The translations under genes were made by a program, and so were the position numbers. Shown piece after piece: positions 1 through 6,005 of a stretch of 22,883 bases of DNA. This DNA comes from a virus, in the IMG/VR virus record IMGVR_UViG_3300030329_000303, positions 1 to 22,883 of that record; one strand, 5' to 3'. Under the pieces are notes generated by a model. That model did no database searches and was not told the origin of the DNA. It saw nothing but the letters and a program-made list of their open reading frames with translations. How positions within the stretch are numbered: the stretch's first letter is position 1; each line of letters begins with the position of its first letter.

Positions 1-1
1 G

Positions 2-154
2 GCTGATGATCCAGCCACGCCGGATGTCAATGAGGCGTTTGTCCAGACGGAGGTGCCGGATTTGGTTGCGACTGAGCGTGAAGCGCAGAGGACAAAGCCT
101 CCTGGCGTGCGTTCTTCTTTTCGGCGTTTGGGCGGTAAACTGGTTGAGATTTGA
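2..154 (+). CDS. C-terminal end of an unidentified protein (partial)
   Basis: An open frame runs in from the left edge and gives about 50 residues before a TGA. The visible part is polar, with an acidic stretch followed by a basic, proline-containing tail that ends in KLVEI. I do not recognise a family. Its stop overlaps the TTG start of the next gene (TTGA), so the two are probably translationally coupled. The position just upstream of the dioxygenase-like gene and large terminase would suit a small terminase or another packaging gene, but nothing in the visible residues shows this. Confidence 0.6.
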   Translation, partial: ADDPATPDVNEAFVQTEVPDLVATEREAQRTKPPGVRSSFRRLGGKLVEI

Positions 155-582
155 GGTGGTACTTTGAGGGTGTTTTAAGCCCTGAAGGCGCTGAAGATCT
201 TGCATCTGATCCAAAATATTTGGATTTCAGCCATGAATTGGTTGCGCCTTTGGTGGACCTCGTTCACGGCGTGGCTGATATATCTACGAACTCGCCTTCG
301 TATTGCCGCGTGGAATGTCGGTCAGCGGGTCATCCGTGGCATATCGACACTGGTACGAAGGGACACATGGCGTGGTGTTCGTTTTCGGCGTCTTTACTGC
401 TTACGCCGCCTGATCGGTTTAGTGGGGGCGGGTTTTATTTCGCTGATGCGCCGGATGCGCCGGTTTTTCACTATTTGGACCTCTTGATTTACGACGACGA
501 TGTTAAGAACCGTCACTGTGTGACGCGGAGCAGCGGGGGCCGGTCTGTTTTGCTGATGTTCTTCGGGAGAGGGAATGTCTGA
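151..582 (+). CDS. 2-oxoglutarate/Fe(II)-dependent dioxygenase-like protein
   Basis: This 143-residue protein has the core signature of the 2OG-Fe(II) oxygenase fold. Residues 64-66 are HID (the HxD iron ligands), a glycine-rich FSGGGFYF strand at 90-97 corresponds to the FxGGxxxF strand of prolyl-4-hydroxylase and PKHD-type enzymes, H122 fits the distal iron ligand, and R131 nine residues later fits the 2OG carboxylate-binding Arg. Family members hydroxylate or demethylate protein, nucleic acid or small substrates using Fe(II), O2 and 2OG; the substrate here is unknown. The N-terminus (RWYFEGVLSPE) matches the usual family start. No ATG occurs before residue 73, so the TTG overlapping the previous stop is the likely start. 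The end overlaps the terminase start by 8 bases. The fold assignment is strong, the activity is inferred. Confidence 0.82.
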   Translation: MRWYFEGVLSPEGAEDLASDPKYLDFSHELVAPLVDLVHGVADISTNSPSYCRVECRSAGHPWHIDTGTKGHMAWCSFSASLLLTPPDRFSGGGFYFADAPDAPVFHYLDLLIYDDDVKNRHCVTRSSGGRSVLLMFFGRGNV

Positions 583-1903
583 TACACAAAAGATTGTTAT
601 TCCTTATAAGCCGCGGCCTTTGCAGGCCAAGTTTGATGCCAATCGGCGGCGTTTCAATGTGGCTTCGTGTCATAGGCGCTTTGGCAAGACGGTCATGGCG
701 ATCAATTGGTTGTTGAAGGAGGTTTTGAGCTCCAAGCATCCTAGAGCACAGGGGGCGTATATAGCGCCAACCTATGGTGCGGCGAAGCGAATTGCGTGGG
801 TGATGTTGCGTGATTACGCCGGGGTTATCCCTGGCGTAAAGTTTAATGAGGCTGAATTGCGTTGTGATTTGCCGGATGGCAAGCGCATTTGGCTTTTAGG
901 GGCGGAAAATCCTGATTCGCTTCGAGGTCTTCGCCTTGACGCTTGCTGCATGGACGAATATGCGGATATGAATAGCCGTTTATTCCCTGAAGTTGTTCGT
1001 CCTGCTTTGTCGGATTATGGGGATGGTCGCGCCTTGTGGATTGGGACGCCACGGGGTGCGAATCAGTTTAAGGAAATTTTTGACCATGCTTTGGAGCGCA
1101 TGGAGGCTGGTGACAATGAATGGTTTGCCATGCGTTTCCCGGCGTCAGAGACGGGCATTATTCCTGAAAAGGAACTGGAAGCTGCCCGTGCGACGATGGA
1201 CCCCAGCCAGTATGAGCAGGAATTTGAGGTATCGTGGAGTGCGGCCCTTGTTGGATCGTATTTTGCCCAGCAGTTAGACAGTATTGATTTAAATGGGCAG
1301 ATCGGGCCTGTCCCATGGGATGCGAATTTACCTGTTGTGACAAGTTGGGATCTTGGAATTTCCGACGCCACGGCGATTTGGATGTTTCAGGTTTTACCGC
1401 GGGAAAACATTATACGGGTTATTGATTATTACGAGGAAACGGGTGAAGGTCTTCATCATTACATTAAGGAATTGAGGGCAAGGCCGTATACTTATGAGCG
1501 GCATCTCTTTCCCCATGATGTCATGGTGAGGGAGCTTGGTAGCGGCAACAGCCGTTATGAAATGTTAATGGGTTTGGGGATTCGCCCAACCGTTGTACCA
1601 AAATTATCCGTCCAAGACGGAATTGAAGCGATACGGGCGACAATCCCCAAATGCTTTTTTGACCGTGGTAATTGTGCCGTTGGTTTAAAGGCGTTGCGGC
1701 ATTACCACCGTCAATTTAATGATCGAACAAACGATTGGAAGGACCGCCCCAACCACGATTGGTCTTCACATGCTGTTGATTCTTTCAGGTATGCCTGTGT
1801 TGGTATGCGTGACGGTTCTTCGCCTGACCTTTCTATAGCGGCAAAGACGGGGCGTCTTGCTGGCGGCGGTTCGGTTATTTCGCCTGCCGCTGATATGTTT
1901 TGA
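575..1903 (+). CDS. terL: Terminase large subunit
   Basis: This 442-residue protein is the ATP-driven DNA packaging motor and nuclease that fills the procapsid through the portal. The N-terminal ATPase has an adenine-binding region (KPRPLQAKF, 12-20), a Walker A variant CHRRFGKT at 32-39, Walker B ending in MDE at 126-128 and the coupling motif WIGTPRG at 154-160. The C-terminal RNase H-like nuclease has SWDLG at 256-260 (first acidic ligand D258), a central HD at 313-314 and HAVDSFRYA at 398-406 (D401), the usual three acidic positions. Length is normal for podovirus terminases. A GGGAGAGGG ribosome site lies directly upstream of the ATG, and the start overlaps the dioxygenase gene by 8 bases. 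No truncation is seen. Confidence 0.97.
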   Translation: MSDTQKIVIPYKPRPLQAKFDANRRRFNVASCHRRFGKTVMAINWLLKEVLSSKHPRAQGAYIAPTYGAAKRIAWVMLRDYAGVIPGVKFNEAELRCDLPDGKRIWLLGAENPDSLRGLRLDACCMDEYADMNSRLFPEVVRPALSDYGDGRALWIGTPRGANQFKEIFDHALERMEAGDNEWFAMRFPASETGIIPEKELEAARATMDPSQYEQEFEVSWSAALVGSYFAQQLDSIDLNGQIGPVPWDANLPVVTSWDLGISDATAIWMFQVLPRENIIRVIDYYEETGEGLHHYIKELRARPYTYERHLFPHDVMVRELGSGNSRYEMLMGLGIRPTVVPKLSVQDGIEAIRATIPKCFFDRGNCAVGLKALRHYHRQFNDRTNDWKDRPNHDWSSHAVDSFRYACVGMRDGSSPDLSIAAKTGRLAGGGSVISPAADMF

Positions 1904-2469
1904 TGTCGGTATCTTTGGTCCCGGCGATCTATGCTGATGTTGTTTTTATTGCGCGTCGAATGCGGAAACTCGATGCGGAAGAAATTTTTCCTTTAACGTG
2001 GACGAGCAGGCCGGAAGACCTGGCGGTATCGTGTGTCGCTGGCGGTATCTCGACAGTTGCGCTTTCTGGGGATGTGCCTGTCGCCGCATGGGGCGCGAGA
2101 GAAAGTCGCCCTTGTTTCTGGAATGTTTGGATGTTTGCAACGGACAGGTGGCCGGAAGTGGCTCTGTCTGTGACCCGGCATATCAACCGGGAGATGATGC
2201 CAGCCATGATTGATGCTGGTGCGGTACGCGCTGATTGTTGGTCTATGGAGGGCCATGATGTGGCGCATCGATGGCTGGAACTGCTTGGCGCTGTGCGTGA
2301 AGCCTCTCTGGAGGACTATGGCGCAGGACGCAAGGTTTTCCATTGTTATTCGTGGACAAAGTCGAGATTGGAGAAAGATGATGTGTGTTGGTCCCTTGGC
2401 ACCAAAAATGCCGAAAATGCCCGCGCCGCCACCCCCGCCGGAACCGATAGCCCCGCCAACGCGAGATGA
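1903..2469 (+). CDS. GNAT-like virion protein of T7 gp13 type (DUF2833-like)
   Basis: This 188-residue product begins at the ATG of a TGATG junction with the terminase stop; a TTG three bases upstream is possible. The core (about 10-151) has the layout of the DUF2833/T7 gp13 family, a degenerate GNAT acetyltransferase-like fold: an N-terminal helix with RRMRKLD (19-25), a strand ending in AAWGA (61-65), FWNVWMFATDRWPE (72-85) and the late GNAT-like segment HDVAHRWLELLGAVRE (118-133) running to CYSW at 148-151. T7 gp13 is about 138 residues and is needed for normal virion assembly. The extra tail (152-188) overlaps the next gene in another frame by 89 bases and looks non-conserved. Whether it acetylates anything is unknown. 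Lying between terminase and portal differs from T7 order. Confidence 0.75.
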   Translation: MSVSLVPAIYADVVFIARRMRKLDAEEIFPLTWTSRPEDLAVSCVAGGISTVALSGDVPVAAWGARESRPCFWNVWMFATDRWPEVALSVTRHINREMMPAMIDAGAVRADCWSMEGHDVAHRWLELLGAVREASLEDYGAGRKVFHCYSWTKSRLEKDDVCWSLGTKNAENARAATPAGTDSPANAR

Positions 2470-2605
2470 CCCAGCGGTAAATGCGGCAGCGTCAGCGGAA
2501 AGACGGCGGCGTCTCGCCATGAAGGGCCGCAGGTCTACAATTCTAACCGGCTCAAGTGGTGACACGTCAGAAGCCAATGTCGGCAAAACTTTGTTGGGGA
2601 ACTGA
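2381..2605 (+). CDS. Small proline-rich phage protein
   Basis: This 74-residue protein starts within the previous gene, where GGAGA at 2370-2374 precedes two adjacent ATGs; the second (2381) has the better spacing. The N-terminal third is Pro/Met-rich (KMPKMPAPPPPPEP), followed by a basic stretch (RRRRLAMKGRRSTILTG) and a C-terminal KTLLG. The pattern of a proline run, then a basic GR-STILTG motif, then KTLLG recurs in small proteins of unknown function encoded beside podovirus portal genes; I recognise it from general familiarity, not from a search. It has no membrane segment. The stop is two bases from the next ATG, so it is part of the operon. Function is unknown; a role in head assembly is a guess from position. 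Confidence 0.72.
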   Translation: MCVGPLAPKMPKMPAPPPPPEPIAPPTRDDPAVNAAASAERRRRLAMKGRRSTILTGSSGDTSEANVGKTLLGN

Positions 2606-2606
2606 T

Positions 2607-2915
2607 ATGTGTGTTGGATCAGACAGCGACGCTAGCAACACCATTGAGCGTGAAACCAAAGTTGATACGTTTGCTAACACGCGCAATGTCGGCACTGTTA
2701 GCGGTGCTGGCCACAGTGGGTTGTCCACCAGAGAAGCAGCAGACATTGCGCTAAACCCGGCGTCAAGTATGTCAACGCCATTTGAAAAGGGCTTGGCGAC
2801 AGCCCAGCTTGCCGCGCCAGGGGGTCTTATCCTTGGCGGATTACGCACCCTTAATCTTCGTTCACACGGCAGCTTGCTTGGCGGCGGCAGAGGCAAAGGT
2901 TTATTAGGAGGATAA
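2607..2915 (+). CDS. Small Ser/Gly-rich hypothetical protein
   Basis: This 102-residue protein has a GGGGA ribosome site ending six bases before its ATG, one base after the preceding stop. Its first four residues (MCVG) are the same as those of the upstream small gene. It is polar and Ser/Thr-rich to about residue 60, then has a mildly hydrophobic Gly/Leu segment (AAPGGLILGGLRTL) and a Gly-rich end (LLGGGRGKGLLGG). I do not recognise a family. The segment around 68-82 is too short and glycine-rich to call a membrane helix with confidence. Its place between terminase and portal makes a minor virion or assembly role possible, but that is inference. Confidence 0.65.
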   Translation: MCVGSDSDASNTIERETKVDTFANTRNVGTVSGAGHSGLSTREAADIALNPASSMSTPFEKGLATAQLAAPGGLILGGLRTLNLRSHGSLLGGGRGKGLLGG

Positions 2916-2916
2916 T

Positions 2917-2994
2917 ATGCCAAAAGGCAAGGGAACATACGGAAGTAAGCGCGGGAGACCGCCAAAGAAGCCAAGTAAACCCAAGGGCAAGTGA
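2917..2994 (+). CDS. 25-residue basic peptide with AT-hook-like core
   Basis: A perfect AGGAGG ribosome site lies five bases before the ATG of this tiny gene. The product carries GTYGSKRGRPPKK followed by KPSKPKGK. R-GRP flanked by lysines is the core of the AT-hook, which binds the minor groove of AT-rich DNA. Similar tiny proteins with GTYGSKRGRPPKK are, to my knowledge, common next to phage portal genes though usually unnamed. More than a third of the residues are Lys or Arg and there is no hydrophobic core, so it should be unfolded alone. The strong ribosome site and tight packing (the next GTG overlaps the stop) support real expression. A DNA-binding or capsid-interior role is inferred. 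Confidence 0.8.
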   Translation: MPKGKGTYGSKRGRPPKKPSKPKGK

Positions 2995-3197
2995 ACGTGT
3001 GTGCGCCTGGGGTTTACAAGCAGTCAGGCGGTAAGAGGCTGGCGCCTACTTCGATGGGTGCGCGTTTGGACAAGGCCCAGCGTGATGCAGCCTCTGCCAG
3101 CGGCGGCGGGACATATGGTGGTGGGACTATTCTTTCCGGGGTTCCAAGGAATACGGACGTTGATGCACAACGCAAGATCACGCTTTTAGGGGTCTAA
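2991..3197 (+). CDS. Small hypothetical protein preceding the portal
   Basis: This 68-residue frame begins at a GTG overlapping the preceding TGA (GTGA); a second in-frame GTG lies two codons later, and there is no good ribosome site, which suggests coupled translation. The product is polar, with KRLAPTSMGARLDKAQRDAAS in the middle (cited as a region, residues 15-35) and a Gly-rich SGGGTYGGGTILSG stretch after it. I do not recognise a named family. The stop is one base from the portal ATG. The compact spacing on both sides is the main reason to accept it as a gene. No membrane segment or motif with a known function is visible. Confidence 0.62.
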   Translation: MNVCAPGVYKQSGGKRLAPTSMGARLDKAQRDAASASGGGTYGGGTILSGVPRNTDVDAQRKITLLGV

Positions 3198-3198
3198 T

Positions 3199-4821
3199 AT
3201 GGACACTGATGAACTCTTTAAACGCTTTGAATCACTCAAGCGGTCGCGTGGCATATGGGAAAGCCATTGGGAAGAAATTGCGGAGCGCGTTCTTCCTAAG
3301 TCGGCTGAATTCGTGGGTGAGCGCACTCCTGGTGATAAGCGTACTCAAAAATTGTATGACGCAACGGCGGCACTCGCCTTGGAGCGTTTTTCTTCTGCTG
3401 TCGAGAGTTTGCTGACGCCGCGGGGAGCCAAATGGCACACGCTGCGCTCAACCAATCCTGAATTGAATAAGCTTGATGAGGTTCGGGCGTGGTTCGACCA
3501 GGTTGAAAGCACAATGTTTGCTTGCCGTTATTCCCCGAAGGCAAAGTTCGCTGATCAGACCCATGAAGTTTATATGTCTTTGGGTGCATTTGGCACGGGC
3601 GGCATGTTTGTTGATGAAGCGCCGGTGCGCGGCTGCATTTATCGAGGCGTTCATTTGGCTGATATGTTTATCAGTGAAGATGAGCATGGTCGGATTGATA
3701 CGGTGTTTCGTCAGTTTGAAGTGTCGGCGCGTCAGGCATTACGCATGTTTGAAGATGGTAATCTGTCAGATGATCTGAAAAAGATCGCATCCGATAAGCC
3801 TGATACACGGGTAAAGCTGTTGCATGTTGTGATGCCGCGGACAGACCGTGACCCGACACGCCGGGACCGCAAGAACCTCAAATTCTTCTCTGGTTATTTC
3901 GAGGTCAAGGAGCGCCATCTCATTGAAGAAGGCGGCTTTGATACCTTCCCGTACATTGTGTCGAGGTACAACACGGGTCCGCGAGAAACATACGGGCGTT
4001 CTCCGGCGATGACGATCCTCCCCGACATTAAGATGATTAACGAAATGAGCCGCACGGTTATTCGTGCAGGTCAGAAGGTCGTTGATCCTCCCCTGCTTGT
4101 CGCTGATGAGGGAGTTATCTTTCCCATCAACACAAACCCTGGTTCTGCAACGTTTGCGAGGATGGACGGACGCAACCAAGCGCCCGTTCAGCCACTTCAA
4201 ACAGGGGCGCGTGTTGATATTGGCTTTGAGATGATGGAGCAGAGGCGCAAGGTCATCAACGATGCTTTCCTTGTGACTTTGTTTCAGATCCTTGTCGATA
4301 GCCCGACAATGACGGCGACGGAAGTTTTGCAACGCGCCCAGGAGAAAGGTGCGCTGTTGGCCCCCACGATTGGCCGTCAGCAGGGTGAAATGCTGGGACC
4401 ATTGATTGAGCGTGAATTTGACGTCCTTGACGCACAAGGCATGTTGCCGCCCATCCCTGATGTCTTGGTTGAGGCGCAAGAAGAATATGAAATTGAATAT
4501 GTGTCGCCTCTGAGCCGTGCGATGAGAGCGGAAGAAGGCGTTGGCATTCTCCGTACTCTTGAAATGGTTCAACCAATTGCGGCTGTTGATCCCGGTGTTA
4601 TGGACAATTTCAATACGGATGAAATTACCCGCATTCTTGCTGAAACAAACGGAGCTCCACAGCGCATCCTGCGCGGTGATGATGAGGTTGCCGCTATGCG
4701 TGATCAGCGCAATCAGGCTGAATCGGTGCAGGCTGGCCTGTCTGCCGCCCCGCAGGCTGCTGATGCGGCATTGAAGGTCGCGCAGATTGCCGACATGGGA
4801 CAATTGGCTCCACCGCAATAG
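3199..4821 (+). CDS. Portal protein (head-to-tail connector)
   Basis: This 540-residue protein is the podovirus-type portal, related to T7 gp8 (head-tail connector family, Pfam Head-tail_con). It forms the ring at one capsid vertex that nucleates assembly, conducts DNA and docks the terminase and later the tail adaptor. Diagnostic stretches are the N-terminal R-IWESHWEEIAERVLP (about 17-32), LYDATAALALERFSSAVES (51-69) leading into LLTPRGAKWHTL, and MSLGAFGTGGMFVDE (125-139). The C-terminal third has the helical barrel-like region with TMTATEVLQRAQEKG. Length is typical (about 500-550). AGGGG precedes the ATG at good spacing. The gene lies one base after a small gene and is followed by the Bbp19-like and scaffold genes, a normal head order. 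Confidence 0.96.
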   Translation: MDTDELFKRFESLKRSRGIWESHWEEIAERVLPKSAEFVGERTPGDKRTQKLYDATAALALERFSSAVESLLTPRGAKWHTLRSTNPELNKLDEVRAWFDQVESTMFACRYSPKAKFADQTHEVYMSLGAFGTGGMFVDEAPVRGCIYRGVHLADMFISEDEHGRIDTVFRQFEVSARQALRMFEDGNLSDDLKKIASDKPDTRVKLLHVVMPRTDRDPTRRDRKNLKFFSGYFEVKERHLIEEGGFDTFPYIVSRYNTGPRETYGRSPAMTILPDIKMINEMSRTVIRAGQKVVDPPLLVADEGVIFPINTNPGSATFARMDGRNQAPVQPLQTGARVDIGFEMMEQRRKVINDAFLVTLFQILVDSPTMTATEVLQRAQEKGALLAPTIGRQQGEMLGPLIEREFDVLDAQGMLPPIPDVLVEAQEEYEIEYVSPLSRAMRAEEGVGILRTLEMVQPIAAVDPGVMDNFNTDEITRILAETNGAPQRILRGDDEVAAMRDQRNQAESVQAGLSAAPQAADAALKVAQIADMGQLAPPQ

Positions 4822-4830
4822 GGGAAAATT

Positions 4831-5091
4831 TTGCCAGAACAACACAAGGTGCAGGCTGAAATCCTGCAAGCCTATAGGGACATTTTCTTACACACGCCAC
4901 AGGGACAAATAATTTTTAAGGATTTGATGAAGGTGTCTGGTTTGTACCAGACAACCGGCATCAGGCCCGACAGTGAGCTCCAGCATATGGAGGGTGGTCG
5001 GGACATGGTGAGACGGATCATTCAGATCCTGTCTCTTGAAGAAGAACAAGTCACACAAATAGCATTAGGAGATTTTATCGATGCCGAATGA
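4831..5091 (+). CDS. Bbp19-like small phage protein
   Basis: This 86-residue protein uses a TTG start placed six bases after the GGGGA site that begins at the portal stop. It has the features of the Bbp19-like phage family: a helical N-terminus with a TPQG motif (HTPQGQIIFKDL, 21-32) and, after a spacer, HMEGGRDMVRRIIQIL (52-67), where EG-R followed by hydrophobic positions is the shared signature. In BPP-1 the homologue lies in the head gene cluster; no biochemical role is firmly established to my knowledge. The last 11 bases overlap the scaffold start. No signal peptide or membrane segment is seen. An assembly role next to portal and scaffold is inferred from position. Confidence 0.8.
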   Translation: MPEQHKVQAEILQAYRDIFLHTPQGQIIFKDLMKVSGLYQTTGIRPDSELQHMEGGRDMVRRIIQILSLEEEQVTQIALGDFIDAE

Positions 5092-5902
5092 CGCAGAAGG
5101 GTCCGTTTTAACGGGCAACCCAGAAGCAGACGCAGAAAGTTGGGCGGCTGGTCTGGATGACTATAGTGAGGTTATCGAAGCCAAGGGCTGGCAATCCAAC
5201 GCTGATGTTCTCAAGAGTTATGTGAACCTTGAGCGTCAGGTCGGTGCCGATAAGGTCGTTTTGCCTGGTGAGGGTACGGATCTCACTGAGTGGGAAGGCT
5301 GGCAAAAGCTAGGAACGCCTGAGAACGCAGAAGACTACCAATTGGCGGCTCCTGAAGGTTTTGACAATTATGACCAGGGGCTTTCGGATTGGTTTCGTGA
5401 GGCCGCACATTCGGCGCGTATGCCAGCAGAACAGGCGCAGCGCCTGCATGATGCGTTTGTTGAACGCATGATTAACAATTCCCAGGATCAGGTTGCAGCG
5501 GCACAGCAGCAACAAGATGGTTGGGAGGCCGATTTAAAGAAGGAATATGGCACCGCTTTCGATGAGCGCGTGGCCGCAGCAAGATCGGCACTGCGGGAAT
5601 TTGGAACTCCTGAACTACAAGAGATTATTGATGGGTCTGGTCTTGGTTCCCATCCCGAAGTTGTCAAAGCCTTTGCTAAAATAGGCATGGCTCTGGGCAA
5701 AGGCCCACAGGGCAAGGGTCTCGGTGAGGAGTCCGGCCAGTTCGGAACGACACCTGAAATGGCGAAGGAACAGATAGCCAAGATCAGAAGCAACCCGGCG
5801 TTACAGGATAAGACGCATCCTGAACATGCCGTTTTGAATGCCAAACTTACGCAATTATATGAATTGGCCTACGGAAATGAACTCGTAGCCAAAGCGGGAT
5901 AA
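5081..5902 (+). CDS. Capsid assembly scaffolding protein
   Basis: This 273-residue acidic protein fits a podovirus scaffold by position (portal, then scaffold, then capsid), composition and helical content. It has an acidic N-terminus with many Ala/Glu/Asp, a conserved-looking LGTPENAEDYQL segment (76-87) often seen in phage scaffolds, a long Gln/Ala-rich helix (about 125-160) likely to form a coiled coil, and a C-terminal helix with LNAKLTQLYELAYG where scaffolds usually contact the coat. GGAG precedes the ATG. The scaffold directs coat assembly and leaves before DNA packaging. Its first codons contain one copy of a hairpin-forming sequence that recurs just after its stop. Scaffolds diverge quickly, so the assignment rests partly on context. 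Confidence 0.85.
   Translation: MPNDAEGSVLTGNPEADAESWAAGLDDYSEVIEAKGWQSNADVLKSYVNLERQVGADKVVLPGEGTDLTEWEGWQKLGTPENAEDYQLAAPEGFDNYDQGLSDWFREAAHSARMPAEQAQRLHDAFVERMINNSQDQVAAAQQQQDGWEADLKKEYGTAFDERVAAARSALREFGTPELQEIIDGSGLGSHPEVVKAFAKIGMALGKGPQGKGLGEESGQFGTTPEMAKEQIAKIRSNPALQDKTHPEHAVLNAKLTQLYELAYGNELVAKAG
5090..5121 (+). repeat. Hairpin-forming imperfect repeat, copy 1 (inside scaffold start)
   Basis: GACGCA, two bases, AGGGTCCGTTT, TAA, CGGGCAACCC. The same blocks recur at 5937-5964 with the TAA missing and one base fewer after GACGCA. As RNA, GGGT can pair with ACCC and CCGTT with AACGG around a two-base loop. Here it is read in frame within scaffold codons 4-14. Confidence 0.7.
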
Positions 5903-5923
5903 CCTTTCGGCCTCGCACAGACT

Positions 5924-5939
5924 GTCGGGATAGACCGAC
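5924..5939 (+). promoter_or_regulatory. Small hairpin in the capsid leader
   Basis: GTCGG and CCGAC enclose a six-base loop in the 103-base gap between scaffold stop and capsid ATG. It is directly followed by the second repeat hairpin. No T-run follows, so it is not a typical terminator. A transcript-processing or stability role is a guess. Confidence 0.4.
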
Positions 5940-5964
5940 GCACAGGGTCCGTTTCGGGCAACCC
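5937..5964 (+). repeat. Hairpin-forming imperfect repeat, copy 2 (capsid leader)
   Basis: GACGCA, one base, AGGGTCCGTTT, CGGGCAACCC: 27 of 28 bases align with copy 1 at 5090-5121 apart from small gaps. The stem GGGT/ACCC is kept and the inner stem is CCG/CGG around TTT. It lies untranslated about 40 bases before the capsid start and is followed by TTTAACCCCTT, not a clean T-run. Start overlaps the preceding small hairpin by three bases. Confidence 0.7.
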
Positions 5965-6005
5965 TTTAACCCCTTACTTTTAATCTAGCAAAGGAGAATT
6001 GGCTT

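Noticed and set aside
2210-2380. A longer upstream start for the small proline-rich gene
   Set aside because: The added residues are only the shadow of the gp13-like gene, and a ribosome site with good spacing precedes the ATG at 2381.
1993-2586. A 197-codon minus-strand open frame opposite the gp13-like and proline-rich genes
   Set aside because: It spans two real plus-strand genes, shows no recognisable motif and has no plausible ribosome site context in a fully plus-strand operon.
3766-4869. A 367-codon open frame on the minus strand opposite the portal gene
   Set aside because: The portal frame beneath it is certain, the translation is low-complexity His/Arg/Leu-rich with no family resemblance, and no other minus-strand gene is supported in the window.
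5365-5400. A possible sigma-70 promoter (TTGACA near 5363) inside the scaffold gene
   Set aside because: No convincing -10 hexamer stands at proper spacing, and the sequence is explained by scaffold coding.
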